Source: Periconia sp. R9002
Lineage: Eukaryota; Ascomycota; Dothideomycetes; Pleosporales; Periconiaceae
Reading direction: 5' to 3'
Assembly (NCBI GenBank): GCA_023627715.1
Contig: JAMAHW010000093.1
Location: 62,001-126,000 of the forward strand
DNA: 64,000 bases
Made by a program: the position numbers and the translations under genes. The number at the start of each line of letters is the position of its first letter. Within the stretch, counting starts at the first letter, position 1. Positions 14,901-25,003 of the stretch are shown piece by piece. Below the pieces are notes generated by a model that saw nothing but the letters and a program-made list of their open reading frames with translations, was not told where the DNA came from and ran no database searches.

Positions 14901-16128
14901 CTCTCATATTTTGAAGACATTTGAGGATGGGTTCGTACGCAAAAAGTGCAGTGTCCACTTGGACAAACTGCAGGTCCGACGACATGCTCTTGATTAGTAC
15001 ATTCTGTAGGGCTGCATCGTCGAGAATATGCAGGACAAGGACTGGTGGATCCTCAGCAAGCTTATCCACATCTCGGTCCACACTGGCGAACGCCACGATT
15101 TGTCCATCACTAATCAAACATCCAAGCGATTGATGTTTGAGAAGGTTTTTATTCTCCAGTATCTTCTTTTTCCGCTGAGCTGGGTCCCCCGTTTTGGGAA
15201 TCTGAGGTATGCCCTTTGTGCAACGAAGCTTTACAGCACATGATTTGCGTCGAGTTACCGTGCCACAGTCGAAACCGATGAACTTCAAGTCCGTGATCAC
15301 GACCTTCCGCTTCCCTTTCTTTGTGCCTACGGCAATTTGATAATCACTCCGCAATTCGCCTAAGAGATCTTCCCGTAAAAGTCGGAATTGATTGTCGAGG
15401 TGCACATTGCCTCTCCCTCTTGGTTCTTTTGACAAAATGGCATCTGCCTGTCTATAGAAAGGCAGCTCTGTCGAATGAAATTCATCGGGGGTGGGCAGAA
15501 TCTTGACTTTGCGATAATCCGCAAAATCATTGTCGTGACGACCGCCTGGTCCATCTTCGGTGGTGTTGGAGGTGCTATCAATGACGTGTTTGATCTTATG
15601 GCCTAGATTCCTCACATCGAGAAGCTCAGATTTGATCAATGATTCATCTTGGGTGATTTTTTCTGCAAGATCCTTTACGTCCGGTGTCCCTTCCGAGCGC
15701 GAACAGAGGAGCTCGAGAAGGAGCCACGCGAAGGCGCGTAACGCGTCATCATTGAGAGCCTTGGCTTGAAAAGCTGCAACAAAAGAGTTCCAAAAAGTCG
15801 GCGGCTGCACAATTATTTCGAGTATTTGGGTAAAAACGAAGAGTTGTTTGAGCGAGGGATGCGAAAGCGTATTGAGCGTGGAGGTAGCGGGTCCATTGAT
15901 GAAAGGACGATCTCCCGAGAAGCGGAAAGCCTTGGCAACCGCACTCAAACCTTGGGGAGCCGCGATGACTTGCTCGCACGCTTTCGACACATCCTGTTGC
16001 GCACAAAAAGCTTCCAAAAATCGGTTACCATCCGCAATGCTCTTCAATTCGCGACGACCAAAGATGACTGCGTTGAACAGTTTGGTCAGGCCCGCTAAGC
16101 GCCTATCTGCAGCCTCCTGATTGGCCAT
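8968..16128 (-). CDS. NFX1-type zinc-finger SF1 helicase fused to three CbxX/CfxQ AAA+ domains
   Basis: Exons (minus) 16128-12902, 12849-12215, 12168-11143, 11096-10356 and 10307-8968 give 2,322 residues. Residues ~1-450 are a conserved N-terminal region. A Upf1-like SF1 helicase follows: Walker A GPPGTGKS near 481, Walker B-type VEEAGE near 746, GDHKQLRP, and motif V-VI segments DNYQGEE and LLSRARD near 1000. A Cys/His-rich NFX1-type finger spans ~1040-1130, then a charged coiled coil to ~1200. Three AAA+ modules of the CbxX/SpoVK type have Walker A GNPGTGKT (~1323), GSPGTGKT (~1605) and GPPGTGKT (~1876), with FFIDEAY, LIIDEAY and LFIDEAY Walker B motifs. The conserved tail is GFRWIRQSGGYRCAGG. 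The helicase half resembles animal ZNFX1, an RNA-binding silencing/antiviral factor. A role in RNA surveillance or defence is inference. The MANQ start at 16128 is preferred to the ATG at 16473, which lies only 70 bases from the divergent gene. Confidence 0.93.
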
Positions 16129-16543
16129 TTTGCTCAGGCGTGACGATGAAGGCTGATAGAGAATACCTTGTGGTAGATTTAATTCCGGCAAGATGAAATT
16201 CAGAAAAGAAAGTCTATCTTCTGGTACTGTGCTACAAACTGACGAGTTTGATCGATTATTTATTATTTGCCGTGGGGGTGCTTGTAGCACCGTATAGCCG
16301 CTGTAGGCTGTGCAACTGATTTGACAACGAGGGTTGTGAATATGCAGAAACCTGTTTGGAGATTGCTGCCTGCAGATAAAGAAAGCCGTCTGCGAATCAA
16401 TCAAGCGAATGACATGTTGTGCCACAGACAAACATAAATCCAATAGGCTCAGCCTTGCACGTGCAGGCAGCATCGCATATTTGAATCAAATTCTCTTTCC
16501 CCTCACTTCAGGCGTCACAGACGCGACCACGTCTAACACCACA
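16129..16543. promoter_or_regulatory. Shared divergent promoter of the NFX1 helicase and the DXO-like gene
   Basis: 415 bases separate the two divergent start codons, so both genes must be driven from here. A 10-bp palindrome TGCACGTGCA with an E-box core (CACGTG) lies at 16456-16465, about 80 bases from the plus-strand ATG. Bidirectional control is inferred from spacing only. Confidence 0.5.
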
Positions 16544-18015
16544 ATGGCCTTCCAATCTCATAGGGGAGGGTTTGCTCCACGCTCAAATTGGGGCAAATCG
16601 AGTGGCAAGTTCCAAAAACGCGAAGAAACTGTCCCTGATCTTGAAAAGCACCCTCTGGGCGAGCTATTAGAAACAATCCGAAAAGATGATCTTGATCATA
16701 TGAGAGAAGTCCAAGACGGCGAGTTATCCATTCAAGATTGCACCTGTGTTGCATCTTACAACTGGCTGAACAAAGACACTCCGACAATGATTGTTCCAGG
16801 TAAGCTATTTAGACATGTTCAATCCTCTCTGGTTAATCCTATCACTAACGGTCCCAAGGCAAGCCACCAAAATGGACTCCCTCGAAAAACCGCCAGCAGC
16901 TAAAACAAGACGACGGAACCTACTATCGCGACCCCAACGCCGCACACTATCCGCCCTTCCCAACACTCCCAGCCGTCTCCGCCCTCTTTCTTAGTAAACC
17001 CACATTCCCAACAACCTCGATCGACCTTTTCGCCTGCGGCAGTACCCTCGGAAATCTCCTCCGCTTTTCACGCTCAAATCCCAAGTCCTTCCGCTTTGTC
17101 GTTCAGGCAATTGGCTCCACCGTCTTCCTCGTCCGCAAGGAAAATGATCCAAAAGAAATCATCGAAGGCATCCAGGGATATGGCCATACCTTTCCTGAAG
17201 CGTACACGACGTGGGACAGTGACGTCCGAGGCTCTGAGTCGCATCAGCGCTTGATTCAGTATAGCTTCGCGGGACTAAACTGCATCGTACGCTTCGAATG
17301 TGATGGATACATTCCGTCTTCATCCTCCTCCCCCGATGCCCTCCCCACGGGCCCCATTTCACCTCCCCCTATAATGGACCTGTTAAACGATTTGGCAGCC
17401 TGGACCACCAAAACCTCTTCGCATCAATCTAAGGCCGACGTCAACAATCTTACAATCAAGCACAACCCAGAACCCGACTTCCCTTCCCAATCCCAGATTT
17501 TCGACCTCAAAACACGCTCCGGATACCGCGGACAAGATGTTGAGGCCCTCCATCAGGACATGTACCCCGTTCTCTGGCTCAAGCAAATCCCCAACATGAT
17601 AGCCGCATACCACAACCGTGGGTCCTTCGACCCTTCCGCCATTCACGTAACGGACGTGACGTCTGGTCTACGCGACTGGGAAGCGCGGAACAAGGAAGCG
17701 ATAAGTAGGTATGCGGCGCTGCTTGGGCGGATCGTGAAGGCTGCGAGAGAGAGGGAGGGGGAGGTGCTGGAGGTGTACAGTCCGGATGTTTCGCAACTGG
17801 AGATTAGGAAAGTGATGGTGGGAGCTGTTGAAGGGAAGGAGGGCATTTTACCAAGCAATGCGAAGAAGATATGGGAGAGGGGTGTTGAGACAGACGAAGT
17901 TGATAGTAGTGAGAATCGGGTAGGGGATGCTTCGGAGGACGACGACGAAGACAAGCTGGATTTCACGGGTTGTGATGCTGAGAGCTGTGGGTATTGTGGG
18001 AAGTGCAGTTATTGA
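16544..18015 (+). CDS. DXO/RAI1-like protein, possible RNA 5'-end nuclease
   Basis: Exons 16544-16799 and 16859-18015 give 470 residues. The protein belongs to a family conserved in filamentous ascomycetes; from memory, databases often label it geranylgeranyl pyrophosphate synthetase, but no DDxxD prenyl-synthase motif is present. What I see instead is a strand carrying E-x-D (VRFECDG, Glu ~232, Asp ~234) followed ~70 residues later by D-x-K-T (FDLKTRSG, Asp ~301, Lys ~303), then a YPVLWLKQIPNMIAAYHNRG segment. This order resembles the E-x-D, E-x-K and WAQSFL-GFR motifs of DXO/RAI1 decapping nucleases, a branch of the PD-(D/E)XK fold. The C-terminus is acidic and ends with a Cys-rich GYCGKC tail. 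It is divergent to the NFX1 helicase, suggesting a common RNA pathway. Nuclease activity is inference. Confidence 0.85.
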
Positions 18016-18384
18016 TTGCCATGTCTTAGACAGACTCTGAATTCGTCTTCGATTTATTATGAATGGCCATAAGTTTTTGGCATATTTTATTCGGAACAAT
18101 TATTTGTGTACAAGTTCGGACTTGCAAAACGTCAGTGATTAGCACAAAACCAAGTACAGATTTATTGTGAGATACTGAAGCCAGGAATTGTATTCTATCC
18201 AAAAAAAAAATCTCTCGGGGGGTTTTATGTGCTCAAAAATCGGCTAGTAATCTACGTACATCTGTAGAATGGTGTTGCGACGTTCCACATGTGCACGTGA
18301 TCCAAGTCAAGTACGAGCACCCCTGATCATCGTGCAACCCCACAACCACAAAAAACCGACTGAGAATAAAACAAAAAAAGAATC
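18016..18384. other. Intergenic between DXO-like gene and tRNA, no gene seen
   Basis: Short 3' flank with an A-run near 18200 and a CACGTG near 18294. No coding frame is supported. Confidence 0.6.
18373..18379 (-). terminator. RNA polymerase III terminator of the tRNA-Leu
   Basis: On the minus strand a run of seven T begins 5 bases after the discriminator base of the tRNA, a standard Pol III stop. Confidence 0.8.
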
Positions 18385-18547
18385 TGACAAGAGGGGGATT
18401 CGAACCCCCGCGGGCAAAGCCCATGAGAATACTACCTCGTTGTAGAGGCAAGCTTACGCTTGAGTCACACGCCATAACCTGAAGAGATGTTAATTTTAAG
18501 TTGCGAACGATACGAAGAAGAGAAACTCACCACTCGGCCATCTTGCC
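18385..18547 (-). tRNA. tRNA-Leu (anticodon CAA) with an anticodon-loop intron and a second D-loop insertion
   Basis: On the minus strand the acceptor stem GGCAAGA pairs with TCTTGTC (one G-U) and the discriminator is A. The T arm GGGGG-TTCGAAT-CCCCC is perfect, and the variable arm GGCTTTGCC is long, as in Leu tRNAs. The anticodon stem TGTGA pairs with TCATG; the loop reads CT-CAA-G then C after removing a canonical 31-nt intron (18428-18458 on the plus strand, placed after position 37), whose CTTG can pair with the anticodon. Oddly, the D loop is also split between G18 and G19 by 52 nt (18479-18530) that begin GTGAGT and end TTCAG. Removing it restores the D arm GCC-GAGTGGTTAT-GGC. The internal A box TGGCCGAGTGG stays intact because the insert starts with G, and the B box GGTTCGAATCC is perfect. 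The spliced molecule is about 80 nt. Confidence 0.85.
18479..18530 (-). other. 52-nt GT-AG insertion in the tRNA-Leu D loop
   Basis: Read on the minus strand, the insert has a consensus spliceosomal donor GTGAGT, an A/T-rich middle with TTAAC about 15 nt before the end, and a pyrimidine-rich TCTCTTCAG acceptor. These are the hallmarks of the short introns in neighbouring protein genes. Whether it is removed from a Pol III transcript is unknown. Confidence 0.7.
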
Positions 18548-19211
18548 TTGATTATTAATAATTTTTCGTCAATTTTATAATATATATAGTGCTAGTATAA
18601 GCCAGTGTTGCGGTGAGCCAGTGTTGCGTTGAATCGAGAAGCTAGCAATGAGCGAATTGATGCGCCAAACCCGAAGGGCGAAGGACTGGATTCAACCCCC
18701 GCAATTAGTTCGATCAAACGGACTCATATGGAAAGCCACTATGCAGAGTTTCTACGAACTTAAATCATGCGATAGAGAGCATCATGAATTGCCAATAAAA
18801 ACATAGGTCAGAAAACGCGAATCTTCTAAGTCGTAAAAAACAAAAATAGTTAAAATCTAGTATAGTGTAATAAAAATATTATACAGTTCGCAAGTATATG
18901 TAGCACTAGAAGCCACGGATGATAACCCCGAAAGTAATATTTCCACAGTACGCGTTGGTTAAGAGAGGATTTTTATCGACAATAAGAAGAAATTTAACAG
19001 AGAAGCGTACAAAACAGTGGGCTGCCTGGGAGACCGAAAATTGTACCTCTCTTGATGTATAGCGGAAATCTTGATTTCATTTCATCGATAACAGGAAATA
19101 TATATGCAGCACTCTCACACACTTGACACCAGCGGCGGGAGACTATTCATTACGTGTTGTCCGATTGATTTGTTATCCACAACTGTTATGCTCAAAACGG
19201 GTCATAATCGA
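18548..19211. other. AT-rich intergenic region, no gene seen
   Basis: The region is clearly richer in A and T than the flanking genes and has no open frame of interest. A 16-bp tandem pair (18601-18632) lies near the tRNA. A decayed mobile element is possible, but I cannot recognise one. Confidence 0.55.
18601..18632. repeat. 16-bp tandem duplication
   Basis: Two adjacent copies of GCCAGTGTTGCGGTGA, the second with a single G-to-T change (GCGTTGA). Confidence 0.85.
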
Positions 19212-20704
19212 CTAGCCAGATGATGATACTCGAGACCTACCCCATGTCTTGTTGATAATAGCGATCTGGATAGCTTCGATTATGCGCCACTCAGACCGAA
19301 CTGTATTCTTCCCTACTGAGAAGCGCTCGAGGTTCGGCAGAAGGTCTTCAAGCTTTCCAACAAAGAAATTCACTTCATCGTCGCTGAATTCGGACGGTGG
19401 TCGGACGGTTTGCGGCGTTCTTCGTAACACCAGGCATGTCAACGCTGGAAATTGTGACGGGAAATCCGTCAACCTAAAAAGTTCCCAGTTCCAATCGCAT
19501 GTTAGTCTCACGTAATCCAGCACCTTGCAATTCTCGGCGAGTGCTCGAATTGAGGCGATAATTAGCTCTGCTGCATTCCGAAATCTGATATTGAGAGACT
19601 TTAGATTTCGAAAGTAGAAAGCTGCTGCTGCGAAATTTTCGTCCGACATTCTCCGTCCATTTGGCTTTAAATAATTTTTGAATGTGTCTCCAAGGGTAAA
19701 GTAGTAGTTATCCGTGAAACGGTCGCCCAAATAGTCCGCTATCTCAAATTCTTGCAGATTTGGACAGTTTCGGGCGAGTAGGATGAACCCTGCGCCATTG
19801 ATATCCCACTCCACACCTTCCCGGGTGATGATGAGCATCAGAGTTCTAAGATTCGTGAAATTCGATGCCGCTCGAACCAGACCCTGACAAGGCGCCTCTA
19901 TATTGATCTGTAGAAACGTCAATCGCGGGGCGAGGCGAGATAATTTCTCCAAAACTTCGGCAGAGACGGCACATGTCAGGCTCGTGAGAGCAGGAAATCC
20001 AAAATCGATCTTCTTCACCCAGCCCGGTAGTGTCGGCGGATAGGCTAGAGTGCGCAGCTGATTGTATCGCGCTACCGTTTCGAAAGACTCCAAAGTCCAC
20101 TCCATCTCCAAAAACTTCAGTTCTTCAAATGCTTTAAAGTGCGAGAGAAACTTTTGGAGCTCTTAGCACCGATTGTGTTGCGATCGAATATTCTCACTTC
20201 GAAGTATCGCAACCTCGAAGAGTTCGCTCTTAAACGCTCCAAAATTTCCTCCTTCCTTACGTAGCCATCATAAACCGCAAATTTAGCAAGATTTGCTCGC
20301 AGGAGGGGCTTCATTTCCCACCCACTACATCCTTTGAAAAAGGTAGCTTCCATTAAGCGAGGCCATGTAAGATCCTGCAGGTGCGGAATATAGCGACGTT
20401 CTTCATAGTCTTCATAAATTTTGATGTCCCGCAGCAAAACGGTCCTCGTCTCCCCAAATGCAAGAACACGTATGTATTGGGAGTAAGAACTTCTCCTTTC
20501 AGCCTCCAGCTCTGCAAGATCTCTAATATAGGGTCTGTGGTCCTCTCCATCTTTGTCCTTGCCGCATCTTTGCCACAATATCTGCGCAGTTTCTTCAAAG
20601 AACATTTTGTTGATGCGGAGACAGATAAAATGGAATCCCGTTCCTGCTGATGGATTCTGAACGATTGCTTCGACAATCTCGGGCTGGAGGAGCGCGCGAT
20701 GCAT
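19212..20704 (-). CDS. F-box/leucine-rich-repeat-like hypothetical protein
   Basis: Two exons (minus) 20704-20198 and 20150-19212 give 481 residues if a 47-nt GTGAGA...AAAAG intron is removed; without it the two frames do not connect. The start MHRALLQPEIVEAIV followed by FICLRINKMFFEETAQILW resembles the degenerate F-box found at the N-terminus of many fungal F-box/LRR proteins. The second half has regularly spaced Leu-rich segments (FPALTSLT, NLRTLMLI, NLQEFEIA, NLKSLNIR, FPALTCLVL, NLERFSV) as in LRR solenoids. Such proteins usually select substrates for SCF ubiquitin ligases, but I cannot prove the F-box. An in-frame ATG exists upstream at 20878, giving 58 extra residues that do not look conserved. 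Neighbours give no functional hint. Confidence 0.5.
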
Positions 20705-22039
20705 GATTGCGACAATATCGATTGTTATTTGGTAGACAAGGAAACTCAAAACTTTTCGCTTAAATGTGCTATGATTCGCAAATCTGCTGGTGACGTCCTT
20801 TAAAGATTTAATAGGTAGAAGTAGTTGACATAGTCCCGAGGCAATTCCGGATGTAAGGCATACATACTCCTCGCGCACTCTTGGGCTAACCTCTCATGTA
20901 CATTTATGTTCAGAATCCATATTTAAAGTAACAATCAAACTCCAACTACATGCTTCTATTTGAAATGACTCATCTCAACGGCAATTGTTAATAGGGGCCA
21001 GTCTATATTTTAGGGCTGCTTGATCAGACATAAGGGAAAATAATATATGTCAGGGGCAGTCGCACAATCTATGCCAATCAGCTTTCTTATTCGAACAATG
21101 CCAAATTTTGACTTATACGGGGCTAGCTATGGCATTTGCAATGGATCGCACCCTCAGGAGAAATTCCTATATTAGCAAGAAATCTCATGGCTGTTTAACA
21201 GTGCTTTATCTTGCACGTTTAAGATGCAACCACTCTAGAAATCCCACGATTCGCTTCTTTAGATGCTCTATCAGAGTACATATCGAACGAATGCGGTCAT
21301 CTTTTGTCCGTCTCCGCGTTACCAGACAACCCCTGGACTGGACCAATCATTGGCACTTCGACTTTTGCGAAGTGAAACTGATGCGCACAACGAATATTGC
21401 TATCTTAAATATCATTTATGTGCTTTTTGTATTTCCTGTACTTGGTTCCTGCAATTAATATGCTAGAAGACTGCGTTGAAAATGCAACTAAAGCTCGTTT
21501 GAATATCTGCTAAAGATACCAACCCTCACAAGGCCGCAGAGCTGATCCAGTAATCGTTGATTTGGCTTCTTCATTCTTCACCCTCTCACTCTCACAAACT
21601 CTTACCATCATCATCACTTGAATTGCCTCGAAAAATCGTGGGTGTTCTGATGAACCTGTTTCATCTGACGAATCAGCAAAATTTGTTTTTGTGTTCGGTC
21701 AGCGGGATGTATATCTGCCCGATCTGAACAGGGGTTGCCAAGCTTGTAACCACTAAGCTTTCTTGAGCCCTGTAAACAAATATGCATCTACTTATATTGA
21801 TGTCGGGGAATACGAGCGATTGAGTGCTATTCCATGCTCCAGCCCTCAAAATGACGTCAATGCGCTCCAAGGAAGGAAGGCGAAGGCATACAAATGTGAA
21901 GCACAGCCTTGGTGTGCAAATGAGATAGAGAAAGCTTTTGCCATGAGCATGCGCGCCTCGAAAAGTGAAGACAAATGCAGTTTTTGCTAACTCTTTCTCT
22001 CCAAGCGCTCAAGTGATTACTGAGACCTTCGAACGCACC
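20705..22039. other. Intergenic between divergent genes, no gene seen
   Basis: 1.3 kb separates the minus-strand F-box-like gene from the plus-strand DUF6536 gene. The longest open frame (116 codons at 21108-21458) has no motif and atypical composition. Both promoters must lie here. Confidence 0.55.
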
Positions 22040-24461
22040 ATGGTAGGATATGGTCGGCTTGACATGGCTCTACGCGACACTTCTACCGCCTACGATACAG
22101 GAGACAGCGAGTCTCACCAAGCGGAGTGTACATGGCGCAATCGAGCAACTTCCTGGTGGCATAGTCCTTTTTCTGGTTGGCGAGGGGGCCTTGCAAGGTG
22201 GACTGCCGGTGTGATGTTCGTCCTTATACTCAACTGTGCCGTTGCCATCGCTGCGGGCGTTTCTTGGAACCCAGTTGATGGGATCGCGACCGCGTACACT
22301 GGTGATTGCAAATTCGCGTCGAGGTTAAACACAGGGGTGCATTTCTCTCTTAATCTTTTAAGCACGCTCCTCCTGGGTGCCTCAAACTACTACATGCAGC
22401 GCCTTGTCGCGCCCACTCGACAAGAAATCGACGCTGCGCACGCGCGGAAGAAGTGGCTAGATATTCGCGTGCCCGGGTTGCGCAATCTACGCTCTATCAG
22501 CTGGCTGAGATTAGGACTATGGTTGCTGTTCAGCATCAGCAGTGTGCCGCTACATTTCGTGTGAGCAGGCTTTTCATTTGACCCTATTAGAAGACATTGA
22601 TATTAATGCCTTTTTCAGTTACAACTCTGTTTTCTTCGAAACCCAAGGAGAGTTTGACGTAAATTTCGCACTCGTAGACCCCTCCTTCTTTACCCAGAGA
22701 ATCCCTCATACGAATAACAGTCGCGAAGTAGAGCAATATCAAAACCGTCTACTCAACAATCAATATTTGAATGCATCGCTGTGGCTGAATCTTACTAGCG
22801 ATGAGTGTAGGATTCGTTATACATCACCTGCTATTGTAGATATCGGAGATGGGGTCGGCGTTCCAACTCCTGAATTTCAGAATACCCATGGCTTGAATGC
22901 ATCCTCGCCCTGGATGGACCACGGGTCTTGGGAATTGACCAGACAAGCGAGCGAGGAAGACAAAGTCCCTGTTACTTACGAGTGTGAGCTTCCCGCTTCT
23001 ATCACTACAACTGCACTGGTTCTAATAATCCGTAGATTGCCTAGGTCAAAGATTGCCCCGACAACCTTGCCGACTGCAATTCAGCCAAACCCTTCTCTAC
23101 GTCGTCATTGCATGCAACATCGGAAAAGTCGTAGGCATGTTTGCGATGCTAAAAATGTTGGATCACAACACTATTGTCACCGTTGGTGACGCTATACAAT
23201 CTTTTATTCGAGCACCAGAACCTGCCACCAAAGACTGCTGCCTGGTGCCAAAACAGGACATGGCCAAGGCATGGCGCATGTCGTTAGATAGTCGATGCGG
23301 CGTCATGTTGCAAAACTTAAAGGCATGGTCTTGGTATACAGCGGCAAGCAAGAGACGCTGGATTATCTCACTCCTTCTGTAAGAGCCACTCTTACTGTCA
23401 TAGAAACGTAACATTGTACCGACGACAGAGGCTAATACTCAATGCGTAGATACATTATAACGATAATTGCAGCCATATTACTCTACCGAACGACGGTCAC
23501 AAAATGCAAAAACGAAAAACTCTGTGGCAACGGGTTTGGGAACTACGACTTCGGTTAGTCCGCTTTCTGCAACATTCCATCAATAGCCCCCACACCACGC
23601 ATCATACTGACAGTTGAATACAGACTACGGCGTTAGCATAGGCGACCTTGACCTAGAAAACTCGATTATCGTCCCTATCCTCTTCGCTAACTTGCCCCAG
23701 GCCATCATAGCGTTCCTCTACCTCACCTACAATGGCTTGTTTACAGCTATGCTAGCCAACCGCGAGTGGACACGATACTCTGTCAAACGAGCCTCGCTAC
23801 GCGTCACTGATCCATCCCCAAGCCAACGCTCAACTTACTTCCTTTCCCTCCCCTATACCTATAGCATACCGCTACAGGTCGTTTTCACTGTATTGCACTG
23901 GCTAGTCTCCCAGTCTCTCTTCCTCGCTCGCAAAGAAATCATCGGAATTCATTCGTGGAATATGGTAAACAACGGGACGTGGGGAAATGCCGATAAGATC
24001 GATAGGCACTTTTCCAGTTTCGAATCTTCGCTGGTATACTCTAATTCTGCGATCCTTGCTAGTATTGGTGTTGGCTCGGCCCTTGTGATTGCGTGCTTGC
24101 TTGTCGGCTTTCTTGCGAGGTATCCAGCTGGAGGGATGCCTGTTGGAGGTAATGTACATTTCTGAATTGGCGTTTTCGAAATCTCTCGAAATCTCGCGGG
24201 TCATTTCCGGATCGGATCAAGCTGACTATGTATATTTTCGCAAATATAGGCACCAACAGCGCTGTTATCAGCGCGGCCTGCTTTGTGTGGGATGATGATG
24301 GGTCGGAGAAGTGCGAGGAGGCGAAAGATGAGATTGTGAATAGGCCGCTGAAATGGGGGGTTACGAAGCAGGGTTCGCCGGATGAGGCTGGACATTGCTC
24401 TTTTAGTGATGGGGAGGTGACGAGACCGGTGGTGGGGTGTTTATACGCTGGGATGGGGTAG
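22040..24461 (+). CDS. DUF6536 polytopic membrane protein
   Basis: Six exons 22040-22560, 22619-22983, 23036-23378, 23450-23553, 23624-24148 and 24250-24461 join to 689 residues. The N-terminus has the DUF6536 signature: a GWRGGLARW box, a hydrophobic LILNCAVAIAAG segment, a GDC motif, then HFSLNLLSTLLLGASNYYMQ. I count about eight transmembrane segments, with a long, probably non-cytosolic loop between the third and fourth that carries several N-glycosylation sequons (NSR, NAS, NLT, NGT-like). The YCLGQ...C motif before the fourth segment is also typical of the family. The family is widespread in filamentous ascomycetes, often in accessory regions, and its function is unknown. No neighbour suggests a pathway. 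Confidence 0.85.
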
Positions 24462-25003
24462 GGATTTGAATTGTAGTGAAGCGTCACTCGTCCGACCCCA
24501 CTCAGATATGCACTCATCTAGGGGTTTTGAACAGTTCGAAAAGTACAGTGCGACCAATAGTTACCTGGGGGCACCTCCATGGCCAAGGACGTTACCTGAG
24601 ATCGAAACCAGTGTTTATACCGTGACTAATTACACCTGTGTCACGTGTACAAACTTCGTTAAATGTAACTAGGATGGTTACAGTACAACATCAGTGTCTC
24701 GATAACAAACGAATCTGTACCCAGAGTTCCACACACCACATGGCAATCAATTGCGTAGAAGAAAACACTTGGGAAACATTTCTAACTAAAATTTGTGCGA
24801 TTTATTATATGTAATAGCTTTTAACGTGTTAAAAGTTAAAGTATTTGTTGTTCATCTTAGCACGCTAAGTATCTTGTTACGCAGGGAGGCACATTATATA
24901 AAATCTGTAATTATCATAGTCTCATTTATTGATTGTTAACCTCCTCACGAGGCTATCACTTATAAAAATCTATATGAAATTCTTTCCTGAACAACATTGA
25001 ATA
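24462..25003. other. AT-rich intergenic region, no gene seen
   Basis: The 3' flanks of two convergent genes. The stretch ~24780-24980 is strongly AT-rich. No coding frame is supported. Confidence 0.55.

Noticed and set aside
16129..16473. N-terminal extension of the NFX1 helicase from the ATG at 16473
   Set aside because: The extra 115 residues look like untranslated leader and would leave only 70 bases to the divergent gene; the MANQ start is typical for the family.
16544..18015. The name geranylgeranyl pyrophosphate synthetase for this gene
   Set aside because: No DDxxD or second Asp-rich motif and no all-helical prenyl-synthase pattern; other motifs point to a nuclease-like fold.
21108..21458. 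A 116-codon plus-strand frame in the gap before the DUF6536 gene
   Set aside because: AT-biased, with no recognisable domain and no splice or start support.
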